Positions 49,091 through 57,364 of a stretch of DNA of 64,000 bases are shown here, piece by piece (the first letter of the stretch is position 1; each line of letters begins with the position of its first letter). The notes beneath the pieces were generated by a model. That model did no database searches and was not told the DNA's origin. It saw nothing but the letters and a program-made list of their open reading frames with translations. The position numbers and the translations under genes were made by a program. Source of the stretch: Varanus komodoensis (lineage: Eukaryota > Chordata > Lepidosauria > Squamata > Varanidae); NCBI RefSeq assembly GCF_004798865.1, contig NW_025336347.1, positions 19,343,430-19,407,429 of the forward strand. The letters are read 5' to 3'.

Positions 49091-49165
49091 CTGTCCACGT
49101 CCTGAATAATGCCCGAAGCGAGCTTGGCGCTGGACTGCTCAGAAGCAGGGGAAGTCATTATGCTC
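49091..49165 (-). CDS. Possible first coding exon of an unrecognised minus-strand gene
   Basis: On the minus strand, a branch-like TTCTAAC, a pyrimidine-biased stretch and TTAATTAG precede GAGCATA and an ATG at 49,158 with A at -3. The frame reads MTSPASEQSSAKLASGIIQD then VD and AG, ending at a donor GTAACA (phase 2). The segment is CpG-rich and abuts the orphan CpG island. I do not recognise the peptide, and I found no convincing downstream exon between 49,090 and MTMR14. It cannot be an alternative MTMR14 first exon, because MTMR14 exon 2 needs phase 0. Confidence 0.25.
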
Positions 49166-49229
49166 CTAATTAAAGCAGCAGCACGGATAGGAGGTTAGAA
49201 AGAAGCACGTAAGCGGGAGCAGGCCAAGA

Positions 49230-49760
49230 ATGCAGGGCAGCAGCCCCCCATCGTGTTCAGCAGCCCCTGCTCTCCCCGCCTCGCTCGCCCACTTGGGTTG
49301 CAGCTCCGCGACCAGCATTTCGGATGGCAAAGGCCGGCTCGCGCCTGCCTTCGCCCGCCTCTTGGGGAGCCGCGCCACGAGCGCCACGGCGCGACGGGGT
49401 TGGCTGCCGAGGATACACCGATATGCCTCCTCCGCGGGGATTGGCTAACGCGCCGGGGAGGGCCCGGCTCATTCTTCTGTTGCAGCGGGGAACGCGCCAG
49501 GCGGGGACGGGAGGGAAAGGGCAGGTTGGCCGGGGAGTCGCGCGCGCGGCGTTCCCGCTATAAATAGCTCTCGTGCGAGCCCGCGCCGGCAAGCACGGGA
49601 GGGCCTCGCGCGTCCGAGGCCCCGCCGGGGCCAGTGGAGAAAGCGCGGCGCGGCGAGCCTCGTGTCTGCGCCTTCCCTCGTCCGGCAGCGCGGATTCTCC
49701 GAGTCACGCTGAGGGGAATGACGGGCAACAGTCGTTGCAGCGCGCGTGGATGCCCCTTCC
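49230..49760 (+). promoter_or_regulatory. Orphan CpG-island promoter with TATA and CCAAT boxes
   Basis: About 500 bases dense in CpG, isolated between AT-rich repeat DNA. On the plus strand a perfect TATAAATA lies at 49,559-49,566, with an inverted CCAAT box (ATTGGCT) about 120 bases upstream near 49,439 and GC boxes between, so transcription would start near 49,590. Downstream ATGs open only short frames (for example 27 codons beginning MTGNSRCSARGC). No gene is assigned here from the MTMR14-LHFPL4 interval as I know it in human. Could be a lineage-specific or non-coding transcript. Confidence 0.6.
49559..49566 (+). promoter_or_regulatory. TATA box of the orphan promoter
   Basis: TATAAATA embedded in GC-rich sequence (cccgcTATAAATAgctc), flanked on both sides by CpG-rich DNA. 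Confidence 0.6.
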
Positions 49761-50274
49761 CATGGCCGGAGAGACACGCCGAGCTACTGAACGACGGCTA
49801 AAATGTGTTTATCCAAGGACTAGGATAATGAGAAAGGACAGCCAAAGAAAGCTGTGCAGGTCTAGGGATTAAACAAAAATATTTAAAAAAATCCACGTTG
49901 GGGTGGAATCCGAAATCAACAGTTAAGCGTTAACGTTTTCAGGATCAGGGAAAATGCTGCATGATTGTACAAGCTTTCTAGTTCTCCAGAACTCTTCCAT
50001 CAGCTGAGGTGGTACAAAAAGCAGTAGGTGGGGGAAAAAACAGAAACATTCGTTAATTTAGGCCAGACCTTGTGGCCATGAGGTCTGCAGAATAGTTTTA
50101 TATAGTTCTAGCAGATTGAATGAGTCACTGCTAGGGCTTGTAGGCGTCAAGCCTGGAGCATTCTGGAAGGAAGACATGCACAGGGTCTTTTGTTAGGGAT
50201 CACCTTTAACCATAAAATGTTGCCTTTCTAAATAACTGTTGCAATGCATTGGCATAGGCCTGTTTCCAGTACAG

Positions 50275-50341
50275 TCGATGGCCATACTGAATGAGGATTG
50301 TGGGTATTGAGATCCAACGCATCTGGAAGATACTAGGTTGG
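50275..50341. mobile_element. Palindromic MITE-like repeat, partial copy 10
   Basis: 'cgatggccatactgaatgag' and 'gagatccaacgcatctggaa'; right arm only. Confidence 0.45.
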
Positions 50342-50593
50342 ATGCCACCTGCCATGCAATGGTCAAGTTTGCACAACCATGGAAGGAAAATGAGCCACAG
50401 CGGCTTATTTTCTCTCCCCGTGCATGCTGGTCACAACCTGGTTAGTTCTCACCAGCGTGGTTTGCCTTGACATCCAGACTCAGTGAGGATAGATGGCTGA
50501 GATGAGTTACAAACTACCCTGCCCAGCCACCTACCTTGACCATATTCAGAAATACCAAAGATCTTACTAGATGCATTGCTCATATGGTCTGCG

Positions 50594-50672
50594 GGCCAAT
50601 GGCCATCCTGGAGGGTTGATGGGAACGGCAGTCCAACACACTGGGAGGGCACTGCCTTGGAGAAGGCTGCTC
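50594..50672. mobile_element. Palindromic MITE-like repeat, partial copy 11
   Basis: 'gggccaatggccatcctgga', 'gttgatgggaacggcagtcc' and 'gccttggagaaggctgctc'; centre and right arm. Confidence 0.55.
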
Positions 50673-51214
50673 TGTGCTCTGTGACATCATAAAAGATCCT
50701 GGGGCATCTGCTGAAGGGGACAAAACTTCTGGGATTGCCCCTTCTCATGTGTGTCTGTCCAGTTCTAGGAACATGGCTGTGCAGCCGGATCTGAGATTGA
50801 GGACATGCTTGCGTGGACTTTCCCTGATGCCCTGATTTGTAATATGCAGTCTTTGCACAAGCCACAGCCTGGCTGTTGTGTACAGCCTGCACTGATGCTC
50901 TCAGTTCTTTCTCTCCCCTCCCATATCCCCCTCTCTCTGCTCCTTTGTTACTTTGGTATCTTCCATTCCATTCCTTCCCTCTTTCTTCTGTATTTAGAGA
51001 AGGCAAGGGCCTATCTTCAAATATTATTCAATCCAATGCCACACATATCGATGCATAACAATACAAATTTCTGTAGCACTAGCCAGACAAGGGAGCTGCT
51101 ATGTAATCATAGGTGGTGCCATCCAAAGAGCAAGGAGGTGTACCTCCCTGCATTTGTATTGCCTTCTGCATTTTTGGCTTTGAACCACAGTGCAAGGCTG
51201 AACAGACTATGACT

Positions 51215-51900
51215 GTAAGCAGGACCTTGATGGATCCGACCAAAATAGCCATCTAGTCCACGGCTCCTCGAACTACGGCCCACGGGCCGCCATGCCCACT
51301 TATCCAGCCCACCTTTTGATTCGGCAAGCTCAAGGACGGCCAGGCCGGGGGCTGCCGGTCCCAAGGTTGCCGCTGCCGCCGCCGCCGCCCCACCATGCCC
51401 ATGCCCATTGCGCTGTGCCTGCACCTGTCGTCTCGCCTCGCCTCGCCTCGCTGCGCCTGCAGGCACCACCGTCTTGCCATGCCCACACCTGCTGGCACTG
51501 CCACCTTGCCGGCCCACACCCGCTGGCACCGCAGCCTCACCAGCCCATGCCCACCACTGCTGCCTTTCAACTGGCCCCTCGTTGAAAACGTTTGAGGACC
51601 CCGATCTAGTCCATCATCCTGTTGTCTACCAGGGCCAATCAGCTGCCTGGGGAAGCCCACATCAAGGGCCTAACAGCCATGGCCCCCCCTCACTGTTGCT
51701 CCCCAGAAACTGGCACTCCACAGCATATGCCCTCCAAACATGGAGGATTCATGTGGCCATCTTGGCGAATAGCTGGTGACAGACCTGTTCTCTCTGAGTT
51801 TATCTAACTCCTATGGGAAGCCCTTGAAGAGGACGTGGTAGAACTTGCTGTCATCACTATTCCCTCACTGAAGGGCTTCTTGTCTGCTTATTATGGGGAG
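51215..51900 (-). mobile_element. CR1 LINE 3' end interrupted by an hAT element
   Basis: 'gatggatccgaccaaaatag' on the left and 'catcctgttgtctaccaggg', 'ggggaagcccacatcaaggg' on the right are one CR1 3' end, as at 4.57 kb, split at 51,260-51,604. Confidence 0.75.
51260..51604. mobile_element. Non-autonomous hAT element, 345 bases, with perfect 8-base target duplication
   Basis: Flanked by TCTAGTCC at 51,252-51,259 and 51,605-51,612. Termini 'acggctcctcgaactacggc' and 'aacgtttgaggaccccga' resemble the 'ggtcctcaaact' type hAT ends. The interior is unusually GC-rich and partly repetitive (repeated tgcccac and gctggcac phrases); it has no transposase. Confidence 0.8.
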
Positions 51901-52327
51901 GGGCTGTTTGAAGACACTGAAGCACAGTACTGACTTCTGAAAATCCTTCTCAGCCTACCTTTGCCTCTGGTTTTTGTATTCTTACAAAGCATTGCTCTTA
52001 AACTCTGAAACATCTTTCCAGTCTTAAGGTCTAGAAACATTTTTGAAACAGAGTTTAAATTCTAGTGTGTGAAAATAGATCAAGGGAAGGTGTAAAAGAC
52101 ACATCTATTGCTTGTGAAAACATGATGCAGCCTGCAAACTTGCAAGCCTCCCAGTGCACTTCTCTCCATCAAGAACCAATGTGCTCACTTTATTATATTC
52201 TATTTTCATACATTTTAAAACACAGGGTGTCTCTTCAACAGATTCTATTTGAAGCAAACAAAATATAGATACCACTGCTAAACTAAATTAAGAATTAAAA
52301 TCACTGTGGGATATTACCAAGAGTGGA

Positions 52328-52624
52328 TTAGACAGCTGTTTGCATTGGTCTTGTGAAGTGCAGGCTCTCTTCATGACCTTCTCCATAGCCACACTCCCAA
52401 GCAAAGTCCACAAATTCAGGCTCCGTTTTGATTGGAGCAAACCAGTTCCAGGCATCTTCATCTCTGCTAGGAACAGACCTTTGCAAAGCTAAAGGGTTTT
52501 TAATTGCATGTGCAAACCCAATATCCAACAGGGAACAAAATGATACATTCCCTGAAAAATGATATATTCCCTGCTCATCAAAGAGTGCCTGTGCTGTGAA
52601 CAAGCCCTGGCTCAGCCATGCCAC
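52328..52624 (-). CDS. Unrecognised 98-codon frame, possibly a terminal exon or an old coding relic
   Basis: Minus-strand frame ending at TAA. Its last 46 codons look protein-like: RDEDAWNWFAPIKTEPEFVD, then FAWECGYGEG and HEESLHFTRPMQTAV, rich in Trp, Phe and acidic residues and unlike neighbouring repeats. A splice-acceptor-like TTCCTAGCAG sits just before RDEDAW, so those 46 codons could be a last exon. No matching upstream exon was recognised between here and the LHFPL4 island. No function assigned. Confidence 0.2.
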   Translation of the reverse strand: MAWLSQGLFTAQALFDEQGIYHFSGNVSFCSLLDIGFAHAIKNPLALQRSVPSRDEDAWNWFAPIKTEPEFVDFAWECGYGEGHEESLHFTRPMQTAV

Positions 52625-53049
52625 TACTGGCTGTTTCAGTCTGCCCCTCTCCCAGGATGTACCAAATTTAAGTGACCATTGGCAGTCATTCAGGTGAATC
52701 CTGCAGTTTGCCCATCTGTCCTACTGTACAGAAAACAGGCCTTGATCTGATAAGCTGTCAGTTCCCTACTGGAAGGTATCTAGTTAGAAGGCTGTAAGGG
52801 GTAAAAATCAGTAATTCCAGAGCGATAGGCATTTCCCTTTTATTTTTAGATGATGCCCACATGTCTTGTAGCAGCCGGGTATCCTCTCAGTCTGATGAGT
52901 CATCTCGCCTATGTGAGAGAAAAGGAGGGGGTGCCCCCTCTTTTGAAATGGTGCTTGGGAGCTTCATTTTTTTAAATAAATGGTTAGTTATGAAAACTAA
53001 ACAAATCTTTTAAACTGCTTAATCACTGCAGTCCTAGTTTTAACATATG

Positions 53050-53137
53050 AACTTCCAGATCATGTGGGATGACAGCTCTCATCATCCTTCACTGGCCATG
53101 GCTCATGGGAGTTTCAGTCCAACAGCTCTTGGAGGCC
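53050..53137. mobile_element. Palindromic MITE-like repeat, copy 12
   Basis: 'gacagctctcatcatccttc', 'actggccatggctcatggga' and 'gtttcagtccaacagctctt'. Confidence 0.6.
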
Positions 53138-53454
53138 ACACATGCGCTGCCCCTGCTTAAGGGGGATCAGACCACTTGGGACCCCACTCCAGCTGTCTTT
53201 CCAACATATTTCCAGACTCCTGGAAATTGGGCTTTTCATGGGTGTAGCACTGAAATTCCACCTGGTGTTTTGGTCACTGATCTCTGTTTACAGACTGAGA
53301 GAGGCCAGCTTTCAGGAGAGTCGATCCTTTACAAGCCTGTGCCTTTCTATTCAGAATGATGTCTCATCTGGTTCAATAGGACTTACTTTCGAGTGTTCAA
53401 CAAAGGTATTGCGCTTCTGTCAACCTAAAAGTAAAATTCTATTTCAGAAAAATT

Positions 53455-53725
53455 CTCAGATGGAGGACATATTCCAGTAGAGAGTGGGTCTAAAGCCAAA
53501 GGGAAGGCGAAATGCCAAAAATAACAGCATATTTTAGCTTAGAGCTGTTACTGCTAGTAACAGGAGAAGCTTTGGAGAGAGATTTTTAGAATGGGTGAGA
53601 AACTATACAAAAACCAAATGACTGGTGGTTGAGGAGGGAAGGAGGCGGAAATAGAGGAAGGGTTCGTGGCCTTTGGGAGACTACTTGAAATGGATGGATT
53701 CAGGATTGATGCTTCTGTTTCTGAA
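53455..53725 (+). mobile_element. Non-autonomous hAT-like relic, family B copy 4
   Basis: Core 'aacagcatattttagcttag' then 'gctgttactgctagtaacag' and 'aaatgactggtggttgagga'. Ends not defined. Confidence 0.5.
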
Positions 53726-54519
53726 GAATACTAGTAATCATTGTTGCCCTGCACTTGGCAAACATACACTTAGGCTGAAATTTTGAATCTTGCCATTGCT
53801 ACTGACTAAACTATATTTTCTGAATCAATACATTTCCCAAGTATATTAAATCAGCTTAAAATGAATTCTTGGTTCATGAGGTAGAAAGAATAGTTTTCTT
53901 AAGGATTTGTAGAATAGTGATTTCTAAGAATGTTACCTGTATCGTTAGGGACTGATTGACTGGTGTATTCTTCTGGAATCCCTGAAAGAATGCTAGCCAG
54001 CAACTGGTTTTTGGTCCACCTGAAATGCTGTGTTGTAACCTTGCTGTGCTAATATACAATGCCAGGAAGACCAACCTGGCCCTACCCACAAGCCAGAGAA
54101 GGAGGGGCTGAAAGGCCAGTTCTGTAAGAGGAATAACCCTGCTACCGATTCCAGATCTTCAGGGGCAGCAGAGAAGAAGGGGAGGCTGCTCTTAGGTCAG
54201 AGGGTGAAGGACCACTGGGACGCCACACCGAAGCAAGGGCAGCCTGTCTTCAGCTGTTAGGAATGACTTATCAGCACTCAGCACCTGCAGTTATGAGAAC
54301 AATTAATTAATTCCATGTATATGAAATACCCACTCAGTAGGGAAGTCCATGGAGTGATCTTGGGCCAGCAACTCTTTCTATCTAATCAAAAGTCACAGAA
54401 TAGTTGTGAGCACCAAACTGTAGTGAATAAACTGAAATACATTGTCGGTTAATGACAGCTCACCTCATTATTTTGGCATTGTCAAAGTGATCTCTCTCCC
54501 TTGGCTTTTTGCCCCCTCT

Positions 54520-54720
54520 CCCCTTCCTTTATGTACCTTGCCATTTAGTTTGTTGGCCTCAGGGCAAGGCCTTTTTCACCCTCAATTATATACAGAGCCT
54601 GCCCCCCCCCCCCAAACATTGCACATTGCACTTTAATTGCTGTGAGCCACTTTGGGAGACAGTTTTTTCCTTCTGGGAAGCAGGATAAAAACTTATAATT
54701 GATTAATAAATTAAAAGGTC
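54520..54720 (+). mobile_element. LINE-like 3' tail
   Basis: 'ctgtgagccactttgggaga' and 'gggaagcaggataaaaactt' followed by an AT-rich end is the common squamate LINE/SINE tail. A C14 run lies upstream at about 54,602. Confidence 0.5.
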
Positions 54721-54963
54721 TTTTCTTCCTTTACTATGTACATATGATAATCCTGACCTATCTTATCTTTTCCTCTCAGAATAGGAGAAAATGGAAATGG
54801 CTAATTTAGAGATTAAAATTGTCTTTTTTCAGAACATTTTGCTAAAGCTTAAAGCATGAACTGTGTCATGGGAGTCTGGGCAAAGCCCCACTGATTGCAG
54901 AATCCGACATGTGTGTCTTCAGAGGCCAGACAAGCCATTATTATGTTCAATGAGACTTAGAAA

Positions 54964-55040
54964 AGTGACCAGTGGTAGAATTCTTGCTTTGCATGTAGAA
55001 CGTCCCAAGTTTCATCCGTAGCATCACCAGTGGCTGGGGC
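54964..55040 (+). mobile_element. tRNA-derived SINE head, diverged
   Basis: 'agtggtagaattcttgcttt', then 'gcatgtagaacgtcccaagt' and 'ttcatccgtag' keep the A- and B-box layout of a tRNA-like head, but the B box is degraded, so it is not a tRNA gene. Confidence 0.5.
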
Positions 55041-55465
55041 ATGCTGGGGATTGTAGGCACTTTGCCTGCCTGAATTTGCATAGGATTGCACCTTAAATGG
55101 ATCAGCCAGCATCAATGTGAAAGACCACTGCTCAACTGGCAACATCAAGTAGACTTTTGGGGTTGGTGGGCATGTCTGGAATTTTGAAGGTGTCCTGGGC
55201 AAAAATAGGCTACTATGGTGGGCATAGTTGGTCATAAAATTCTCCTTTCCCAGAAAGCAAACTGGTGAGATCAGAAGAAAAGTAAGGAGTTAGGTACCAA
55301 GAACCAAAATATAGGCAAAGTTGGGGTCTAAGTCCAAACTACAAACTTCCATCACTATATTTATTTGGATTCAAGAATGAATATAGTGATAAAACACAGC
55401 ACAACATTTGACCATGCTGATTTCTCAGCTTTTAACATTTAAAAACAAGATCTTTAAAAATACAA

Positions 55466-55603
55466 TAAAAGTCAGGAAGATTCTGCATTGGAAACCCTAG
55501 ATAATACTGGGCTGGATGAAATAAGAAATGGAAGACTTATTTTAATGGAATTAAAATCAGGAAGACATTGTGGTGGAAAACGTAGATAATATTGGGCTAG
55601 ACG
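55466..55603. repeat. Imperfect direct duplication, about 83-base spacing
   Basis: 'gtcaggaagattctgcattg' with 'agataatactgggctggatg' recurs as 'atcaggaagacattgtggtg' with 'agataatattgggctagacg'. Confidence 0.6.
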
Positions 55604-56087
55604 ACTTGTGCAGAACTGCAGCCTTGAGACCAGACTCTCCCCAGCAGCGGCCTTTGTGAAGGTCAGTGGAGAAAGGCAGCATCCGTCATTTGCTTTCTCA
55701 GCATTCCATCCCTAGGCTGGAAAACTGTCTTTGGTGACCTGGAAACCCCACCTGGTAGTCCCAGTTGGCAGAGCTCATGTGGTCCATTTAGCTGGACTGG
55801 AACTTTGTTTTGAAGCCCTCATGGGGCTGATTGGTATGTCAGTTCTGCACACAGGCATCAACATATAAACAAACCTGCAGCATAGTTGGGAGAGAAGTCA
55901 CCACACAATAAGCACTGTGTTGACTCTTATTCAGTGTTAGCCAGACTTAAGTTCCACTTTTTCAAATGAATAAATTCTGAAAAAGACTAACAGATACAAC
56001 CCAGTGTAAATGACTTTTGCATTTCAAGGTGTTATGTCAATTATGTTGTAGTAGGGAGCAGAAAGAGAGAACCTTTCTATATAGTCA

Positions 56088-56195
56088 CCTTCCCCAACCT
56101 CCAAGCCTTTTAGACAGCAGCTCCCAGCGTTTCTGACAGCTGACCAGCTGGCTGGGGCTGATGGGAACTGGACTCCACACTATTTGGAAGACTCC
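56088..56195. mobile_element. Palindromic MITE-like repeat, copy 13, at the edge of the LHFPL4 island
   Basis: 'ccttccccaacctccaagcc', 'gcagctcccagcgtttctga' and mirror 'ggggctgatgggaactggac'. It ends only about 55 bases before the GC-rich promoter begins. Confidence 0.7.
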
Positions 56196-56467
56196 AAGTC
56201 GCAGGGTCCTGCTACGCCAGGCAACAAAAGGATCGTAACCATGGCTTCGCACTTTCTGGGACTAACCTCTTCCCCGAAAGGCTACTCCCGGGGCCACGCG
56301 AGGCTCCGCCCCCGCCCCAGGGACAACGCTCCCCGAAGCCTGCGGAGGTCTGAGGAGGAGGGAAAGGGAACACGTGTCCGCCCCTTGCGGCGGGCGCCAC
56401 CTCTCGGCGCTTGGCGGGCGCCTCCTCTCCCTTGACCCGCTTGCTGGGCGCATGTGCGCTGCGCTCC

Positions 56468-56494
56468 TCCCTCCCTCCCTCCCTCCCTCCCTCC
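56468..56494 (+). repeat. (CTCC)n tetranucleotide tract in the LHFPL4 promoter
   Basis: Nearly seven CTCC units on the plus strand (GGAG on the minus strand) within the CpG island. Confidence 0.9.
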
Positions 56495-56652
56495 GGAGGC
56501 TGCCTGGGCGAAGCTTCCTTCCCTTCCCTGCTTCCTTCCCTTCCTTTCCCTGCTGCTGCTCGCGCTCTCCAGCGCACGCGCTTTCCGCCGCGGGCGCGAG
56601 CTTCGGCCAGGCGGCAGGCAAGGAAGGAGGCGAGCGGGAGAGCGGGAGCAAA

Positions 56653-56675
56653 GCGGCGGCGGCGGCGGCGGCGGC
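56653..56675 (+). repeat. CGG/GGC trinucleotide tract in the LHFPL4 leader
   Basis: About seven uninterrupted CGG units directly upstream of uORF 1. Confidence 0.9.
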
Positions 56676-56682
56676 AGCCAAG

Positions 56683-56730
56683 ATGGAGGCGCGGCTGGAG
56701 CTGCAGCGAGCGAGCCGGTGCGTCTTCTGA
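56683..56730 (+). other. Upstream ORF 1 in the LHFPL4 leader (15 codons)
   Basis: ATG in context gccaagATGg (A at -3, G at +4) opens a 15-codon frame, MEARLELQRASRCVF, closed by TGA. It lies about 230 bases before the LHFPL4 ATG. A strong-context short uORF would usually lower main-ORF translation. Relevant only if transcription starts upstream of it. Confidence 0.45.
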
Positions 56731-56771
56731 GGCTCCGCGCCGGGCGCCTTCCCTCCTGCCCCGTGTGCCCC

Positions 56772-56870
56772 ATGGCCTGGCCTCTCGTCGCCCCCCCCTT
56801 GGGCTTACCCTCGGCCGGCGCAGCCACCGGGGCCGCGGGGCTCCCGGGGCCCGCCGTCCTCGCCCAGTGA
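56772..56870 (+). other. Upstream ORF 2 in the LHFPL4 leader (32 codons)
   Basis: ATG followed by G opens [20 protein letters not shown] and 12 more residues before TGA at 56,868. It ends 88 bases before the main ATG and is out of frame with it. The peptide is Ala/Gly/Pro-rich as expected for a GC-rich leader, so any role is likely regulatory. Confidence 0.4.
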
Positions 56871-56958
56871 AGAGAAGGTGCCGGTGCCGCCGCCCGCGCC
56901 GGGGCGCCCGTCTCCGTGTGTCTTGGCCGGGGCCCCGTGCTCGGAGCCGCCCGGCAGG

Positions 56959-57364
56959 ATGCTCCCGTCGCAGGAGGCCTCCAAGCTGTACCATGACAAC
57001 TATATGCGGAACTCGCGGGCCATCGGCGTGCTCTGGGCCATCTTCACCATCTGCTTCGCCATCATCAACGTGGTGGTCTTCATCCAGCCCTACTGGATCG
57101 GTGACAGCGTCAGCACGCCCAAGCCGGGCTACTTCGGCCTCTTCCACTACTGCGTGGGCAACGAGGGCAACAACCGGGAGCTCACCTGCCACGGCTCCTT
57201 TGCCGACTTCCGCAGCATCCCCTCGGGCGCCTTCAAGGCGGCCTCCTTCTTCGTGCTGCTCTCCATGGTGCTGATCCTGGGCTGCATCACTTGCTTTGCC
57301 CTCTTCTTCTTTTGTAACACGGCCACAGTCTACAAGATCTGTGCCTGGATGCAGCTACTGGCAG
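56959..57364 (+). CDS. LHFPL4: LHFPL4 (GARLH4) exon 1, residues 1-135, rest outside the window
   Basis: ATG at 56,959 with purine at -3; donor GTAGGA after the first base of codon 136. The 135 residues start [20 protein letters not shown] and match LHFPL4 better than LHFPL3 (MLPAQEAAKLYHTNY) or LHFPL5. Diagnostic positions include [20 protein letters not shown] and [15 protein letters not shown]. Visible parts: cytosolic N-terminus, first membrane segment (about 21-43), extracellular loop with the claudin-like W46, GLF (60-62), C65 and C77, second membrane segment (about 92-118), and the start of the third region. Family knowledge: LHFPL4 binds the GABA-A receptor gamma2 subunit and neuroligin-2 and is needed for receptor clustering at inhibitory synapses. 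Later exons (human [20 protein letters not shown] onward) were not found before 64,000. Confidence 0.95.

Larger units (their letters stand above)
42806..56249. other. MTMR14-LHFPL4 intergenic region
   Basis: Besides the MTMR14 promoter and the orphan CpG island, it is packed with LINE, SINE, hAT-like and MITE relics listed separately. 43,360-44,000, 46,262-47,190, 51,900-53,050 and 53,740-54,960 are mostly unassigned. Confidence 0.8.
56250..56958 (+). promoter_or_regulatory. LHFPL4: LHFPL4 CpG-island promoter and 5' leader
   Basis: Very GC-rich block that continues through exon 1. It contains a (CTCC)n run at 56,468-56,494, a CGG run at 56,653-56,675 and two upstream ATGs in good context. 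The transcription start is not defined by a TATA box, so how much of this is transcribed is inferred. Confidence 0.75.

Noticed and set aside
49257-49777. Several 80-110-codon frames in the orphan CpG island
   Set aside because: All overlap each other on both strands and are Arg/Ala/Pro-rich, as random frames in GC-rich DNA are.
54964-55040. Functional tRNA gene
   Set aside because: Keeps only the tRNA-like head of a SINE with a degraded B box and no cloverleaf.
56878-56958. N-terminal extension of LHFPL4
   Set aside because: The longer frame begins with GTG at 56,878, not ATG; homology supports the ATG at 56,959.
56212-57192. 326-codon minus-strand frame over the LHFPL4 promoter and exon 1
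   Set aside because: Arg/Gly/Pro-rich shadow of a GC-rich CpG island and of the true LHFPL4 frame on the other strand; no conserved protein.
56959-57364. LHFPL3 or LHFPL5 instead of LHFPL4
   Set aside because: [22 protein letters not shown] and [15 protein letters not shown] follow LHFPL4; LHFPL3 and LHFPL5 differ at these positions, and the MTMR14 neighbour fits LHFPL4.
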